Assembly: GCF_009017415.1 (NCBI RefSeq)
Contig: NC_092403.1
Span: forward strand, 1,178,001-1,242,000
Reading direction: 5' to 3'
DNA: 64,000 nt
Source: Aspergillus flavus
Lineage: Eukaryota; Ascomycota; Eurotiomycetes; Eurotiales; Aspergillaceae
The translations under genes and the position numbers were made by a program. Numbering within the stretch: the first letter of the stretch is position 1; every line of letters starts with the position of its first letter. Positions 1-11,679 of the stretch are shown here, in pieces. A model generated the notes under the pieces. That model saw nothing but the letters and a program-made list of their open reading frames with translations, ran no database searches and had not been told where the DNA came from.

Positions 1-1954
1 TCGCGTAGGAGAGAAAGGTAAGGGCGAAGTATGCTAGGCAGAATATTGACAGACGAGCCATGCTTGTGGCCGAGTAGTTGGTTGACTGAGTCTCCGTGAG
101 TAATATCTGACAGCAGATTAGTGGGGTTTGTCCGGGGATAAGTATTAGAGAGTTTCACCCCCAAGACGCCTGTGCAGGACCAGGCCCTGCCAGCGCAGGC
201 CGCCGGGATGCGTGAAGAATGTCTGCGCGGCACATGGTGTGGATAATCTTTACTCGAACAGGAGCCCCCTGACATTTGACGGCCTCTCAAACGCGGGCAC
301 ACTAGAACTCTGCAGACACAAGGGGATTATCACAACAAGGCTGGAAATTGTAGCGAGGTTAGCCGTGGTAACATTTGGACACGGGAAGAGCCTCCATCAG
401 AGGCACGATTTCGCATGATTGGCCTGCGACTGGGCCCATGGTCACACCTCGTGCGTTCTTGTGGGTGTTTGAGCCCGTTCATTATCATTCAAGAATCTTG
501 GCCCTGCACTTAGTGTTGGCAGAAAGGCTGATTGGTGGTTGATCAGCCGAATACGAGGGAATAGCTGCAAGGTGGATATTAGTCCTTCAATTAGGTCAAC
601 TTCAAGCGGAGTTGGGTGGATTTAGCAGGTAGGTTCCGTCAAAGTTGGCACTAGAAAAGGAAAATCGAATGGGTCTATGAGAGGGGTCTGTGGGGACAAA
701 ACTCCCAGCTGTTTAAAGATCAACGTTGTTGAAAAGTTTGAATGACAGGGTTGAAGTTGAAGTTGAAATGTTGGTATGTTGCCGAATTAGGATCTGCACG
801 CATGACTAATCGATTCCATGCTTCACGTGCATCCATACCCAAACAGGAAGGCCCCAGGATATAACCCTGAGCCCTGAGAGGGGTATGCATTTCTGTCGTC
901 GATCTTTGATGCCCATTAACCTGTCGGTGAAGTAGTCCAGAGGCTGTGTGTCTATACTCTCTCGGGCAACTGTCATAAGCCAGTGATGAGCTAACGTAGT
1001 ATTTTAATATCAATGACGTCACCATATCGCGCTTACCCTGACAACCACAAATTGGTTTGAAGGGGAGGTTAGGAACCGCGCTGTTATACATGAGCCTTGA
1101 AAGTCTCAACTATCAGCCCACCAGTCAGCAAGCAAACCCCCTCTCGACACCTCATTTCAATATGACACGATCCATGGACAATGTTGCAGTGGTGACGCCA
1201 GCGGGACCGACGGGACCCGAGGGTTATCATGTCCTTATGGTCGAAGAGGCAAAGCTATATTCTCTGTTTATGACATGTGGTGTCTGGAACTCAATGTTAA
1301 AGAATTGCAGATTCCCGTCTCGTATAGTACCCAAAGGTCCAGACGTAGTCGTTAATATAAACCACCAAGTGGGGTGAGCGGATAGCCCGGGAGGGTCAAG
1401 GTAGATCAACTCTGAGGCTATTTGAGGTGTGGGGAATTGACAGGATATACTCCGACAGGTGGCACCCTTTTTAGGAAATAACCTTTCAAGAAGACCACAT
1501 ACTTCCACCAGTCTGACAGCCATTCGCCAATGGCCTTGCAACATAGACATCACGAACTGTAATTTAAAAGTTTAACCCTGGAGAGTGCGAGACGGGCTTT
1601 ACTTAAGCTTCTATCTTGACTGGGATCCAGTTTCCATTCGAATTGTCAGCCCTGGTCCTAAATACCAAGCTGATGAGGTTGCATAAACTCGTTTCTTCCA
1701 CGTCATTCCCATAGTAACTTCCGTGGCTCCCGATATGTGCAATAGGTCTCTCTGCGGTATGCCCCGACTCACGTCCCTATTATCTTTTTGACCTCTCCGT
1801 GTTCTGTTTGGCACTTCTTTGGCTTCCTGGGACCTTTTCGACAGGATACAGACCACCTCAGTGTTGTGTCCAGGGCCATTGCTTTTCTACCGACTCCGTA
1901 AGCACCGCGCATCATATATCCAGAACGGTGAAGAGAGCTAACAGGAAATAGACA
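1..1954. other. intergenic or unassigned
   Basis: No convincing gene was found. The open frames here are short (108 to 129 codons at most), overlap on both strands, lack recognisable motifs and cannot be joined by splice sites into a domain. The stretch could be promoter of the small gene at 1955 or decayed coding sequence. Confidence 0.5.
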
Positions 1955-2158
1955 ATGCCCGCAATTAAAGCCCTAACCCCCCATGTCCGGGATGAAATTA
2001 TTAAACGCAGCAACTGGGCTGGAGAAAACCCGGGCGTCATCCTAGTCTTCTGTATCGTCTTTATCGTGGGTGTGGGCATCATTTCTCTATTCGCATACCG
2101 ATTGTGGATGAAGCGGAAAGCAAAGAAGCAGTTCTATGAGGTGCAGGAACGAAAATGA
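1955..2158 (+). CDS. small single-pass membrane protein (67 aa)
   Basis: The predicted protein is 67 aa. It has a hydrophilic N-terminus (residues 1-26), one strongly hydrophobic helix (about residues 28-49, rich in V, I, F and L) and a basic C-terminal tail (residues 52-60, many K and R). The positive-inside rule would place the tail in the cytosol. The balanced amphipathic-hydrophobic-basic architecture and the preceding purine-rich context (GACA before the ATG) suggest a real small gene rather than a chance frame. I do not recognise the family. Small single-TM proteins of this shape are common in Aspergillus annotations without known function. It could also be the last exon of a longer gene, although no obvious acceptor in frame was needed to explain it. 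Confidence 0.6.
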   Translation: MPAIKALTPHVRDEIIKRSNWAGENPGVILVFCIVFIVGVGIISLFAYRLWMKRKAKKQFYEVQERK

Positions 2159-2648
2159 CCGAGTGCAAAGTGAGAATAAAGAGCGAAGGGAATAAGGCCC
2201 ATTGCCCATCGCATGGGAATGTGATCGATGGGTATTCGATCCTGTCCAATCTGGCATTGGCAATACCCACTCCTGTTTATTTGCGGACATGGTCTGGCTG
2301 AGGAATCACGGTGGACGACAAATATTGAGTGAACGATGTCTACAGTATATGGCGTGTGTTTTATTCTCTACTAGTATATTCGATAAGACTTGTAATTATA
2401 ATTTGGGATTTTTTCTTCAGCATACCCACCACCAGAATGGATAGGACCTATTCGCGGTTAAGAGCTTGGAATCAAGCAGACAGCAGACCAGTTTCTTGGC
2501 GTTCTTAATATAGCTTTGCCGCTTTTCATTCGTGGGCAATACGAGATTGTGGCACCGATTGATATCAACTTCCCATCGCTCGACAGTATTTAATTCTCTT
2601 TCTTCCCCACCATCTTTCCACTTGATGATTTGCCCCTACAACAGCAAG
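2159..2648. other. intergenic
   Basis: Space between two plus-strand genes. Only shadow frames were seen. The part before 2649 is pyrimidine-rich and is probably the leader of the downstream gene. Confidence 0.5.
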
Positions 2649-3356
2649 ATGCCCAGTCTTCTATATGTATCATCCGTACTCCTAGCCACGTCGTCTGCCA
2701 CAGTGACATACCTATATTTCCTCCACCGTTCTCTTGGACATCGCATCCACCACGAGTTTCACCAGAGCGAACTCCCTGATTCTGTTTCTACGATCCTATC
2801 GCTTCCTGTAGAGGTCTCTCGTGGAGAATACCGCACATTCTATGACCATGCTTCCCGTCGCGTTGCGCGCAAACTACTTCCGGCGCAAAAGCTAGAAGAC
2901 TTGTTCACACTACTCCTACGTCGCAATATGACAGCCTTCTCTCGATTTCCACAAGCCTGGATACTAAGATTGACTGTCCCACCTGCAGACCGCATAACCT
3001 TCCATGCATCTCATATCCAATCACTCCAGTTCAAAGAAGGCGATCTCGTCTGTGGACTTTACCGTGTCCAGGAACGGACACCTAGTAAAGCCGTGCTTGA
3101 ATTGCTGTTCAAAGGGGAGGTCAGCGGACGGATGGTTATTCGATTCTGGGAAGATGGCGAGGATGTTGTCTTTTGCACGGAGACGATCATGTGGACAAGG
3201 AAGGTAAACGCCGGACAAGGAAAGAGAGTTATTGTGCCGCTAGAGAATCCTATGTTGAAGTTCCTCCATGAGATGGCTGCATGGTGGTTGATTGATTCTG
3301 GTGTCACTTATCTGCTGGATCTTAAAGGAAATTCACCGTTGGAGGCGTCAAGTTAA
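2649..3356 (+). CDS. uncharacterised membrane-anchored protein (235 aa)
   Basis: The open frame extends upstream to 2532. The ATG at 2649 is preferred because it is followed at once by a hydrophobic signal-anchor-like segment (residues 2-25), whereas the upstream extension is low-complexity Ser/His/Pro sequence. After the anchor comes a single compact domain of about 200 residues with alternating hydrophobic strands and no low complexity. Around residues 165-190 there is a strand-rich segment containing a GRMVIRFWEDGED stretch. The domain ends with an amphipathic helix rich in W and L. I do not recognise the family and assign no catalytic residues. A soluble domain facing the lumen or cytosol, attached by one N-terminal helix, is the likely topology. 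The gene has no introns. Confidence 0.6.
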   Translation: MPSLLYVSSVLLATSSATVTYLYFLHRSLGHRIHHEFHQSELPDSVSTILSLPVEVSRGEYRTFYDHASRRVARKLLPAQKLEDLFTLLLRRNMTAFSRFPQAWILRLTVPPADRITFHASHIQSLQFKEGDLVCGLYRVQERTPSKAVLELLFKGEVSGRMVIRFWEDGEDVVFCTETIMWTRKVNAGQGKRVIVPLENPMLKFLHEMAAWWLIDSGVTYLLDLKGNSPLEASS

Positions 3357-3616
3357 GATGTTTGCGAGATTGCTGTTTCTTTGAGGATATCAAAGCTTTT
3401 ACATAAAGAGGTTCAGGACAATCAATTGTTATGCGGAATATGTTTCTTTCGGGGCTTTGTACTCATGTCTTTCGTTCCGCAATGAAGACTATTATTAAAC
3501 ACGGGTATATAACGTTTTCCACATACGACAGTATTGACTTTTGCTTCTGCATGCTTCAGCTACTCTCCCTCTCCACTTTGCTAGTATAACATCTCTAATA
3601 AATCTGACAGCCGGCC

Positions 3617-4555
3617 ATGTGCTTGTGTACATACCACCACTACCCCTGCGGACACATTGCATCGTTCACATTTGGGAGCTGTACCGACATAACCAATTTT
3701 CTGCGAGCGAATATTCATCCGCTCAGTCATAGGAAGATCAAAAAGCTCGACTTGTTGAATGAAAAGCGCCCTCACCGTTTTTTCAAGTGTGAGAGGAATT
3801 TGAGAGACGCTTCATCCGTCAACAGCAACCAGCCGTCGTTGACATCAGATTCAAAATATATACCGCTTGAGGGGGACACCGCAAATTTTCCTATCATCAG
3901 CAATGCAATGGTGATACAATCTATGCGCCGGAGTGGGTATTGTTCAGGTTGGGATGCCGATATTTCCGGTTCGGATGCGCGACCTGCATCCCTCAAGTCA
4001 CGCGTTGGCAAGACGTGTCGTCTAGGTAGACGAAGGAAGCATAGTGGTGGCAATGCCCATAATCACTCATCGGCCGTGCCGCATAACGTGTCTGGTCTTG
4101 ATAGCAGGATCACGACTAGGTATAAGGACATCGCCGCCGCCACTGAGGAAGACCCCGGATACGAGGCTGAAGATGACGAGCGTGGTCGAACTACCCTCAA
4201 GAGCAGGAGGTATTCTCCACTGTCTCTAGGGCGCATATATGAACTACCTGGCTCGTTTCCTGAACCAGATGAGTCTGCATACGATACTGCGCCTGAGGAT
4301 ACTGCGTCTCCGAGCGAGGAAGGCTCCTCAGATCTCTCACATGAAAGGTTGCTTACTGCTATGGAGGCGGGGATAATAAATGCCAGCTATGAGCCTTTCC
4401 GTCGCATGTCCCTCCAAGCACATGCATCTCATCACTCCAGGAAAGAATGCAAATCGTTTTGTTTTGAGAAACAAAATCGTTGTCGTTTCGCCCTAGCGAA
4501 TTTGCGCTTGACGGAAGCCACACGCGATGATACTGCGTCACATTCCTGCTTGTAA
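3617..4555 (+). CDS. hypothetical protein with N-terminal Cys/His motif (312 aa)
   Basis: The protein opens with MCLCTYHHYPCGH. This short Cys/His signature is typical of the start of many ascomycete proteins of unknown function, which often read YxCGH within the first 15 residues. The rest is predicted disordered: Ser, Arg, Asp and Glu rich, with acidic patches around residues 175-190 and 215-240 and basic patches around 125-145. No membrane segment or catalytic motif was seen. The long uninterrupted frame and the conserved-looking N-terminus argue for a real gene. The C-terminal 40 residues regain some Cys and aromatic content (KSFCFEKQNRCRF). The function is unknown; a regulatory or scaffold role would be a guess. 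Confidence 0.55.
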   Translation: MCLCTYHHYPCGHIASFTFGSCTDITNFLRANIHPLSHRKIKKLDLLNEKRPHRFFKCERNLRDASSVNSNQPSLTSDSKYIPLEGDTANFPIISNAMVIQSMRRSGYCSGWDADISGSDARPASLKSRVGKTCRLGRRRKHSGGNAHNHSSAVPHNVSGLDSRITTRYKDIAAATEEDPGYEAEDDERGRTTLKSRRYSPLSLGRIYELPGSFPEPDESAYDTAPEDTASPSEEGSSDLSHERLLTAMEAGIINASYEPFRRMSLQAHASHHSRKECKSFCFEKQNRCRFALANLRLTEATRDDTASHSCL

Positions 4556-5494
4556 GCTCCAACCTCCAGGATCTGTGATACGATCAGCTATAGAACACCA
4601 AGCCTGATGTTCGTGCGAGGAATGGCACGGTGCGACTGGAGGTTATCAACAGTTGAGGCGCTTTGGTAGTGGAGTTCCTCCCCAATCAGCTCGCCTATAG
4701 ACCGTGTGTCTGATACTTGACAAGAAATGCGATTTATTATTCTGGGTTCCTACTTGCCCTAGTCTAGCATTGTAAATGAGCAATAATCAAGGTTTCCGGA
4801 TGGCAAGTTCGTCTACGCATTGACACCTTTGGGTAAAGCTATCTTGTTTAACGGCTTTAACGGCTTGGACAGTTTTCATCATTACTTATTTTTTATTTTT
4901 ATTTTTTTTTTTTGCAGCACCTGGATATTATCAAACGGAGAAAGATATCCTTCTGGTGTCGTGGTGAGCGGTATCCAAACATGTTGGTGGAAAAATATAT
5001 TTCCAGGATATCCGATCAAGAATGTTAATACGTGTGCTTTTGTCCACAAGCCAGCAATTTAACTATACACTATGTTCAATAAAGTATCCTATTAACTATT
5101 TTTACAGGGTAGTATACTCTTCTCTTATCCATAATCACTGTGAGAGGGAGTATGATAGAACATCGCTCCAGGTAGAACATCGCTCCAGGGTTTGAACGGC
5201 AAGAAAGTAGATTAGAGATTTGTTTATTTTTGAAACCCCAAATAAAATGGAAGGCCGTGCGCCATTAGTCATTTTTTCGTTGCCTTAGTCATCTTCGGCC
5301 TCGGCCTCGGGGTCTGCTGACCAACATGACATCACGATTATCCCGTGCTAGGGTTGAAAGTCCGAAAAGACCTACAATCTTGCCTCAAATCAAGCATGTA
5401 ATGCTGCAGGTACATAAGAAGGACAGTGTTCCAAACCTGTCAGGAATCAAATCATCACAGCGTCATTGAATCATCCTCGATAGCTCTCCGCAAA
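4556..5494. other. intergenic with T-tract and short tandem duplication
   Basis: No gene was seen. The stretch contains a T-rich tract near 4888-4913 (runs of T separated by A) and a 17-bp direct tandem duplication at 5157-5190. Sequence just before 5495 is the likely promoter and leader of the NmrA-like gene. Confidence 0.5.
5157..5190. repeat. 17-bp tandem duplication
   Basis: Two head-to-tail copies of AGAACATCGCTCCAGGK are directly adjacent and differ only in the last base (T versus G). It is probably a recent slippage or repair duplication in noncoding DNA. Confidence 0.85.
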
Positions 5495-6480
5495 ATGACT
5501 ATCGCTCTGCTAATCACCGGCGCCACCGGCAAGCAAGGTGGTGCCGTTATCGACGGGCTACTGGCCCAGGACGCAGATGTGGAGATCCTCGCCGTCACCC
5601 GGAATACCCAGTCTCCAGCGGCCCAGAAACTGGCTCAGAAGTCGGACAAGGTTAAGCTGGTTCAGGGCGATCTCAACAATCCGGCCGGGATCTTTGAAAA
5701 TGCCAAGAAAGCTTCATCCTTGCCTGTTTGGGGTGTTTTCAGTCTTCAGGTATGGAATCTTTGACTCCCCCCTTAGTTGGAGATTACGGTAGACTGACTG
5801 TGGGTCATTGATATATATAGAGCCCCTTCGCTAAAGGCGAAAGTCTCGAAAGTGAAGAACGCCAAGGCAAGGCCCTGATCGACGAGTCAATCAAACAGCG
5901 CGTGCAACACTTCGTCCAGACGTCTGTAGATCGTGGTGGCGATGCGTCGACCGACAACCCAACCAATGTGCCCCATTTCATTACCAAGTACAATATCGAA
6001 CAACACCTATTCGAGAAGACCAAAGACGGTGTTATGGATTGGACCGTTCTGCGACCCGTGTTCTTCTTTGACAACCTTACACCAGACTTTATTGGCAAAG
6101 TGACTTCCACTTCCTGGGACGCATATCTACAGGGAAAGCCTCTCCAATGCATCGCGACTAGCGATATTGGCATCATTGCGGCAAAAGTTTTTTTACAGCA
6201 CGATCGATTCAAGAACCAGTGTCTCTCCCTGGCGGGTGATGAGCTTACCTTCGAGCAGATGGCAAAGAAGTTCAAGACTCAAACGGGGCAGAATGTGCCG
6301 ACTACATTCCGTTTCGTGGCCTACTTTGTTATGTTGATGGCCAAGGACTTGAGGCTCATGTTCAAGTGGTTCTATAACCAGGGGTACGGTGCCGATATCA
6401 AGCAGCTCAAGCAGATCCATCCGGGGTTGAAGGATTTTGATACCTGGTTGAAGGAGGAAAGCCAATTTCTCAAGCATTGA
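5495..6480 (+). CDS. NmrA-like NAD(P)-binding protein (304 aa)
   Basis: Two exons: 5495-5749 and 5821-6480. The 71-nt intron has a GTATGG donor, a CTGAC branch point and a TATATAG acceptor, and the join is in phase. The protein starts directly with a Rossmann beta strand and the glycine motif GATGKQGG (about residues 8-15), the GxxGxxG form seen in NmrA and HSCARG relatives. The usual second-strand TRN follows, then an LVQGDL segment near residue 58. In classical SDRs the catalytic YxxxK occurs further on; NmrA family members normally lack it, and here the equivalent segment reads TKYNIE. NmrA proteins sense NAD(P) redox state or act as isoflavone-reductase-like oxidoreductases. Which of these applies cannot be told here. 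The length is normal for the family (about 300 aa). The start is chosen because the Rossmann strand begins two residues later and the context is AAAATGA. Confidence 0.85.
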
Positions 6481-6802
6481 GGTGTGGTACAGTTCCCATA
6501 ATGTTTCGACTTATAACTATCTTAATTAATCTATTGTATTTAATTCGAATTACTTGGCGAGTGTGTCAGTTGGTCTACTTCATGTTGGGCGACAAAAGTG
6601 AGATTTACCATCAACTTCAACGCAGCAAAAGTCTAACATCCATTTATGGATGCATATTCCTTGCTGTGACAGTATTTTGCTACCTATTTAACTATATGTA
6701 CATATCGTCTTCCCCCTTGGCTGCCATTTGAGGGTTGTATTTCGTCAAACACCGTCTACTCATTCCCATCTTACATACATCATGGATCCCTCTCTAGGAC
6801 TC
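6481..6802. other. intergenic between convergent genes
   Basis: AT-rich 3' flanks of the NmrA-like gene and the carboxypeptidase gene. No coding signal was seen. Confidence 0.5.
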
Positions 6803-8583
6803 TTAAAGCTTATCGACCCGACCCAAAAGCCATTGCAAATGACGATACGACACCCGCGGCTGGTACTGCGGCTGCATATGTCCAGATTGGTAGGTCTCCG
6901 CCCACATAAGCCCACGCTCATAATGCTGCACACCCATGACGCCCTGGCTCTGCAACATCTCTTGTCCATTTTCCTCAAACACCTCGCCCCACGCTAGATC
7001 AGGCAGATCAATGGTGATAGGCGTAGCAGGCGCAGACTGGAATCCGAGCTGCCCGTTCCAGGTCATATTCTGGATAGCCAGCAGGGTTCCATTGGTGAGG
7101 ATGATCATGTCATAGTCGCCGTTGCTGACCAAAACGCGGTTCGTTCCCTCAATAACCTGAGGCAGGACGTGTTCGATCGGGTTGGCGGACAAGTCTCCCT
7201 CTTGCTCCGGGCCGGCGTCGCCGCCAACGTAGACGTTCTCGCTGGAACAACCTGACCAAGTGACGTCCAGGGGGGCGTGCATGGCACGTTTGACGTCCGG
7301 GCGGTCGAAGTACACCGTCGCACCGGCGGGCTGGTAGTTGAATGCTGTGGGCATGGCGAGAACGTCCCAGGCGAGCGGGCACATGAGGTTGATCTCGTAG
7401 ATGTCGAAGCAGGAGTTGGCGACCAGGGCTTCGTTGCTGATCAGGTCGAAGACGTCGCAGTCGGCGTCGCTGGTGTAGTTGAAGGATTTCTGGGGTTGCA
7501 CACCGGCGGGAGGGAAGACGAGGTACTCGTCTAGGTAATCCTTGTAACCGCATGAGTCGTGGAGTTTCTCCAGTTCCGACATGAAGCTGGAGTTGAAGTT
7601 GAAGAGGTTGGCATTTTGCTGGACGAAGGGCACGGCGGGCACTTCTTCCTGGATGTAGTCGTGTTGGCCGATACAGGGGTCGTATACAAGGGCACCTATT
7701 TTTAATCATTAGTCTAAATTCGAAAATAAGTTCTTGGGAACGCGAAAGTAAATATTCACCTTTGAGGTCATAGTGCTCCGTGTCGTTCCGGTCCAACATA
7801 GCAGCGGAGATGTACGGAACATAACGCCCAGCGTAACTTTCACCAGTAACGTAAATCTTGAAGTTCTTGATGCCAAAGAGCTCCTGGAAATTCTTGAAGA
7901 ATCTCACAAAGTCCTCGGCAGTCTCTTCCTGGGTTGTGGCATTCGGCTTGCCGATCGCGAAACCTGTACCAACTGGCTGCTCGACCCTGTCGCAAGAAAT
8001 ATTAGACCACCAGTGAGAGAGATTTATGGAGCGCAAACATACCAAAGCACATTAGTCAAGTTCACCCACGAGTACGGATTCTCAACAGGCGCAAACGTGC
8101 CAGGCTGCCATGTAAACCGGCCGTTTTCCTGGAAGAAACCCTCGAGAGAGCTACATCCCGGTCCACCGTTGAGCCAGATTGTGATCTCGTCAACGGGGTC
8201 GCCAAGTGTAGGCTGGAAGACGAAGAAAAGAGCCCTAGACTTGTCGTCCTTGTCGATAGGAACCAATCCCGAGTACATCTCGCCGACATCAAAGGGGACA
8301 TCTGGGAGGTGGTCGACTCTGTAGGCTATTGGCAACCAAGCATGTCTGTTAGCTATGTTGCGACAGGGTTTATTTCGAACCCACATTTTGTTTTATTGGT
8401 TAGGAACCGGAAGTCGTCAAGCGGCGTCTTGAACGACGACTTCTGCTGTTCTGCAGCTCGCTTGGCCAAATTCAAAGAGTCGCGGGCCTTTTGGCCGAAC
8501 CGGCCATGTTTGGCAGCAGATACATTGTCCGTGCACAGGGCAGCGGCTAAGATAGCTGTTGACACGATGCTTTTGAACAGCAT
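6803..8583 (-). CDS. secreted serine carboxypeptidase, peptidase family S10 (533 aa)
   Basis: Four exons on the minus strand: 8583-8385, 8325-8043, 7986-7760 and 7695-6803. The introns are 59, 56 and 64 nt and all junctions keep frame. Residues 1-23 form a signal peptide (hydrophobic core followed by Ala-x-Ala). The substrate-binding motif [13 protein letters not shown] lies in exon 2. The nucleophile is Ser211 in GESYAG. The acid is Asp432 in NGDYD and the general base is His509 in SGHMQP. N-glycosylation sequons are present, as expected for a secreted enzyme. Family members remove C-terminal residues from peptides at acid pH, either in the vacuole or outside the cell; the signal peptide and absence of an obvious vacuolar propeptide favour secretion. 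The length matches fungal secreted carboxypeptidases (520-560 aa). A TATA-like element lies 57 bp upstream. Confidence 0.92.
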
Positions 8584-9506
8584 TTTTACGATGCGTGATT
8601 AAATCAGAGAAAGGCTTTTCCCGTCGGGGTGCGGGGGCCTTTATAGACAATGGAACGGGATGAGCCCACGGCCTGCATGACGGTAGAGGATGCTCAAGCA
8701 TAGCTAGCACGATCCCAGATACGGAGGTATTCTACCAGCTTGTGGGCCGCTCCATGGAACTGTTCAATCAACGAGGAGACGGATGCGGAGTCAATAAGTC
8801 GCGGAACTCTCTTATCGCAGATGGCTCCAAGTGATGCAACAAAGAGCTGAGGGGAACCACCTGGGTGGCCAATAACAAAGCAAGCAGGAGCGGGAATGAA
8901 CAAGCCCTGGAGTATGGGGACCCAAATCGAAAGCTTGACTGCTAGGCTACTTAATTTCCCATTTACTTCCGGCACAGGCCGGATTAGCGGTTTCTCTGTA
9001 GACACGCGATGGAGCACTTGGCGGCGCTGTCCGACGGTGATAAGCCATATTAAATTGGCTTGCATATCTTTTATTCCCCGCGGGTATGCGATTGGACTAG
9101 TTTCAGGTTAGCCCCGGCCCACTATGGTTGGAATGGAGGCAAAGATAGCGATTTTTGAAGCTGCCAATAGAGACGCACGAAGAGTCATTACTGTCTGTTA
9201 ATTTAGGCGTAACAGAACCTCTCTTCTCTAGACTAATATACTTATGCGGTAATGAGTTTTGACGCCAATTAGTACAGCATAATGGCATTGGCAATAACGG
9301 TCAATATATTGAGATAGGCATGGTAGACCCATATAAGTTCGGCACTACTATTACCAAATTGGGTATGGATTTACAAAACCCTCAGTATCCCCCGCCTGGC
9401 CAGTATCCGAGGGCCGACAGGATGATACATAAGGAAGAATAGATATCCGACGTTTCTAATCAATCAAATGTGAAAATATGCAAGTATTATGAAACTCGCT
9501 GTAAAA
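8584..9506. other. intergenic
   Basis: The stretch carries the promoter of the carboxypeptidase and the 3' flank of the oleate-hydratase-like gene. Several frames of 70 to 120 codons exist, but none has motifs or splice-compatible partners. Confidence 0.5.
8640..8645 (-). promoter_or_regulatory. TATA-like element of the carboxypeptidase gene
   Basis: TATAAA on the minus strand, 57 bp upstream of the start codon at 8583. The position fits a short fungal leader, and expression of secreted peptidases is often TATA-driven. Assigned by position only. Confidence 0.4.
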
Positions 9507-11188
9507 CTACATCAAAAGGCTCATCGCGGAACTTCTCTTCGACTTCTTGCCCTCAATGTCCAACCCCATTAATCGACGCACCGCCATCTGCGCCCCTCTC
9601 ACTCCATAATCCATGGAAACCACGACCTCGTCCGGTATATCCACAAATTGTCCAATAAGTGCCATGTTCTCCATTCCCTCCGGAACCACTTGTGGTCGAT
9701 CCCCACATCCCCGGGGTAGTAATGTCGCGGTCATCCGGGGGACGACACACGGGATCGTGATGGAATTCTTTAATATCGTCTCGACGGGAAACTCCAAATG
9801 ATGAAGGATTTCCGTCATGATCTCCTCTCCAGAACAGGCCAGCATCGGCTTCTTGATATAGTCGCCCTCCGCCTCGGGACAAAGCGCATAGCCCCACAGA
9901 ACTTGCACGTCGCCTGGTTGATCTGGGAATAGGGGCTGTTGCGGGATATTCAGGCTGATAATCCAGCTACTATCTTTCAAAGTCACGAACGAAGCTGTAC
10001 CGGGCTGGTTGTCTGTTAATTTACAGAATCTGTTGAAGAATTCGGGATCCTTCAGTGTGACAGTGAACGATTCTAAGCGGGACTCTGGCATGCGTGTGCA
10101 GAAATTATATGCGTTGCCGAATTTGGGGCTCTTCGTCGATAGCTCGAGCCATAGGAGCCAGTTTTCGTCAAGGTCTTTATCAATCTCCATGAGCTCTAAT
10201 GAGGGCGGTTCGGTGTTGCTACCCATCGTCGTCCCGGACATGACAGAGCCGACTGAAACAATGACGATGTCATCTTGTCCCAGCACTATCTTGTGGTCGG
10301 GCTCGTCCTCTCTGTGCGCGCAAATAGCTGATACGCGGTTCTCATTTTTGGGGTCCATAACGATATCGGAGACGATGGTATTGAACTGAAAGTCAACACC
10401 TTGAGATGTTAGGAAATGCGCGACGGGCGCAATAATGGCCTCATGGCGATTATAGCGTCCGCAGTCAAGAACGCGCGGGAAGTTAAGATCATGAACATCA
10501 TGCATGAAGCAGGCGACATATCTGCGTAATTCCGCAGCGCTGTGCCAGGGCTGGAAGCCGAACCTGGTAAAAGATTAGTCTTCAGATGGACTACATTGGT
10601 GACTATGTTTGCTCACGTTGTGGCCAGTGTCAGCCAGTAATTACTTCTGAAGAAGCTCTCATTAAAGTGGTCTTTGATCCGTGTTCTCCCTAGAGCCTTT
10701 TCGGCTTTGGAGACCATCACGAAAAGCTCGATGCGGTCTCGGAGCCCCAGGTTGATTTTGTGAGGATCAATACGCCCTAAGCCATGGGATCTCCGGGTGA
10801 GGAGGCGTGTGTGGGAGGTCCAATTCAGAGCGTGGCTCCCAAACTCTACAATATCGTCTCGAGCAGTCTTGCCTTTTCGCGTCCTGGAGGGAACCACTGA
10901 GAGCAATTCTTCCATGGCCGAGCCGTTGAACGGAGGCATCCCTCCTGCCCGATAATTGTACCCATTCACTGGGTCTCCTTCGCTAATCGTACCTCCCCCT
11001 GCCACAGCGAGCTTCTCTAGGATATGAATCTTTTCAGGGGGCACATTGGCTTCCTGAATCAAATGCACGGCAGCTGTGAGCGAGGCAAGGCCGCTTCCGA
11101 GGATCCAGACATCAAGCTTATCAGGCGGGCGACGACCCCGTCCGGTGTTCTGTGTTAGTGAAGATCTTGATGATTTGCGACTCGGCAT
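9507..11188 (-). CDS. oleate hydratase family flavoprotein (MCRA-like, 542 aa)
   Basis: Two exons: 11188-10617 and 10563-9507. The 53-nt intron has a GTGAGC donor, a GACTAAT branch region and a TTACCAG acceptor. After a basic Ser/Arg-rich leader (residues 1-24) comes the dinucleotide-binding motif VWILGSGLASLTAAVHLI (about 27-44). Then follow ILEK at the end of strand 2 and the FAD-contacting GGGTISEGD/YRAGGMPPF region, where bacterial oleate hydratases have GGS...RGGRE. The C-terminal half holds typical segments around WLLWLELS, QVLWGYALCP and GQFVDIPDEVV. These enzymes add water to the cis-9 double bond of free fatty acids using FAD structurally. The fungal protein is somewhat shorter than bacterial ones (about 590-640 aa). 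It is the same-strand neighbour of an MpaB-like oxygenase, another C=C-acting enzyme. No signal peptide was seen; a cytosolic or peripheral-membrane location is expected. Confidence 0.88.
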
Positions 11189-11679
11189 GATGATGATGAT
11201 TAGTGAGAGATACGGGCAGAAGGGAGAGCGTCTGCTTTAGCTTAAAGAGGGGATTGAAACAGTCAACGAAGCAGTGGCTTAATTTGGCTTTATTGAAGGG
11301 ATTCTAGGCGCACAGTGGCAATGAGAATCCTCTGATGTCAGAGGGCCCTTTTGTTTTTTTACCGTCAATAAGGCTTCGGCGAAAATTCAGAACCGTGGGA
11401 CGAGCAGCTCAAGGACTGGAGCCTGGAGTGATTCGCTTGAAGTCAGAGTCTGGATCGCTTCCGCTATGACGCCACGACAGCCACCTTTTCTAGTTGAATG
11501 GAAGCAAAGAAGCACCAGGATTCTTCACGCGGAGTTTTTCTAACCTTAAACTTTCAAGGATTTGTTGACCCAGTGGGAATGTAATGCCAGGAACGCTTTC
11601 GATAAAAAATAAGTCTAAGTATATACTAGTAGAATCTCACCCCGAGAGGAATAAAGGACCGACATATTCCTTGGTCCAC
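11189..11679. other. intergenic
   Basis: Promoter region of the oleate-hydratase-like gene and 3' flank of the MpaB-like gene. No other coding signal was found. Confidence 0.5.

Noticed and set aside
7149..8045. 298-codon minus-strand frame overlapping the carboxypeptidase
   Set aside because: Its first part is genuine exon 3, but it then reads through an intron and continues in the wrong frame as Arg/Pro/His-rich sequence.
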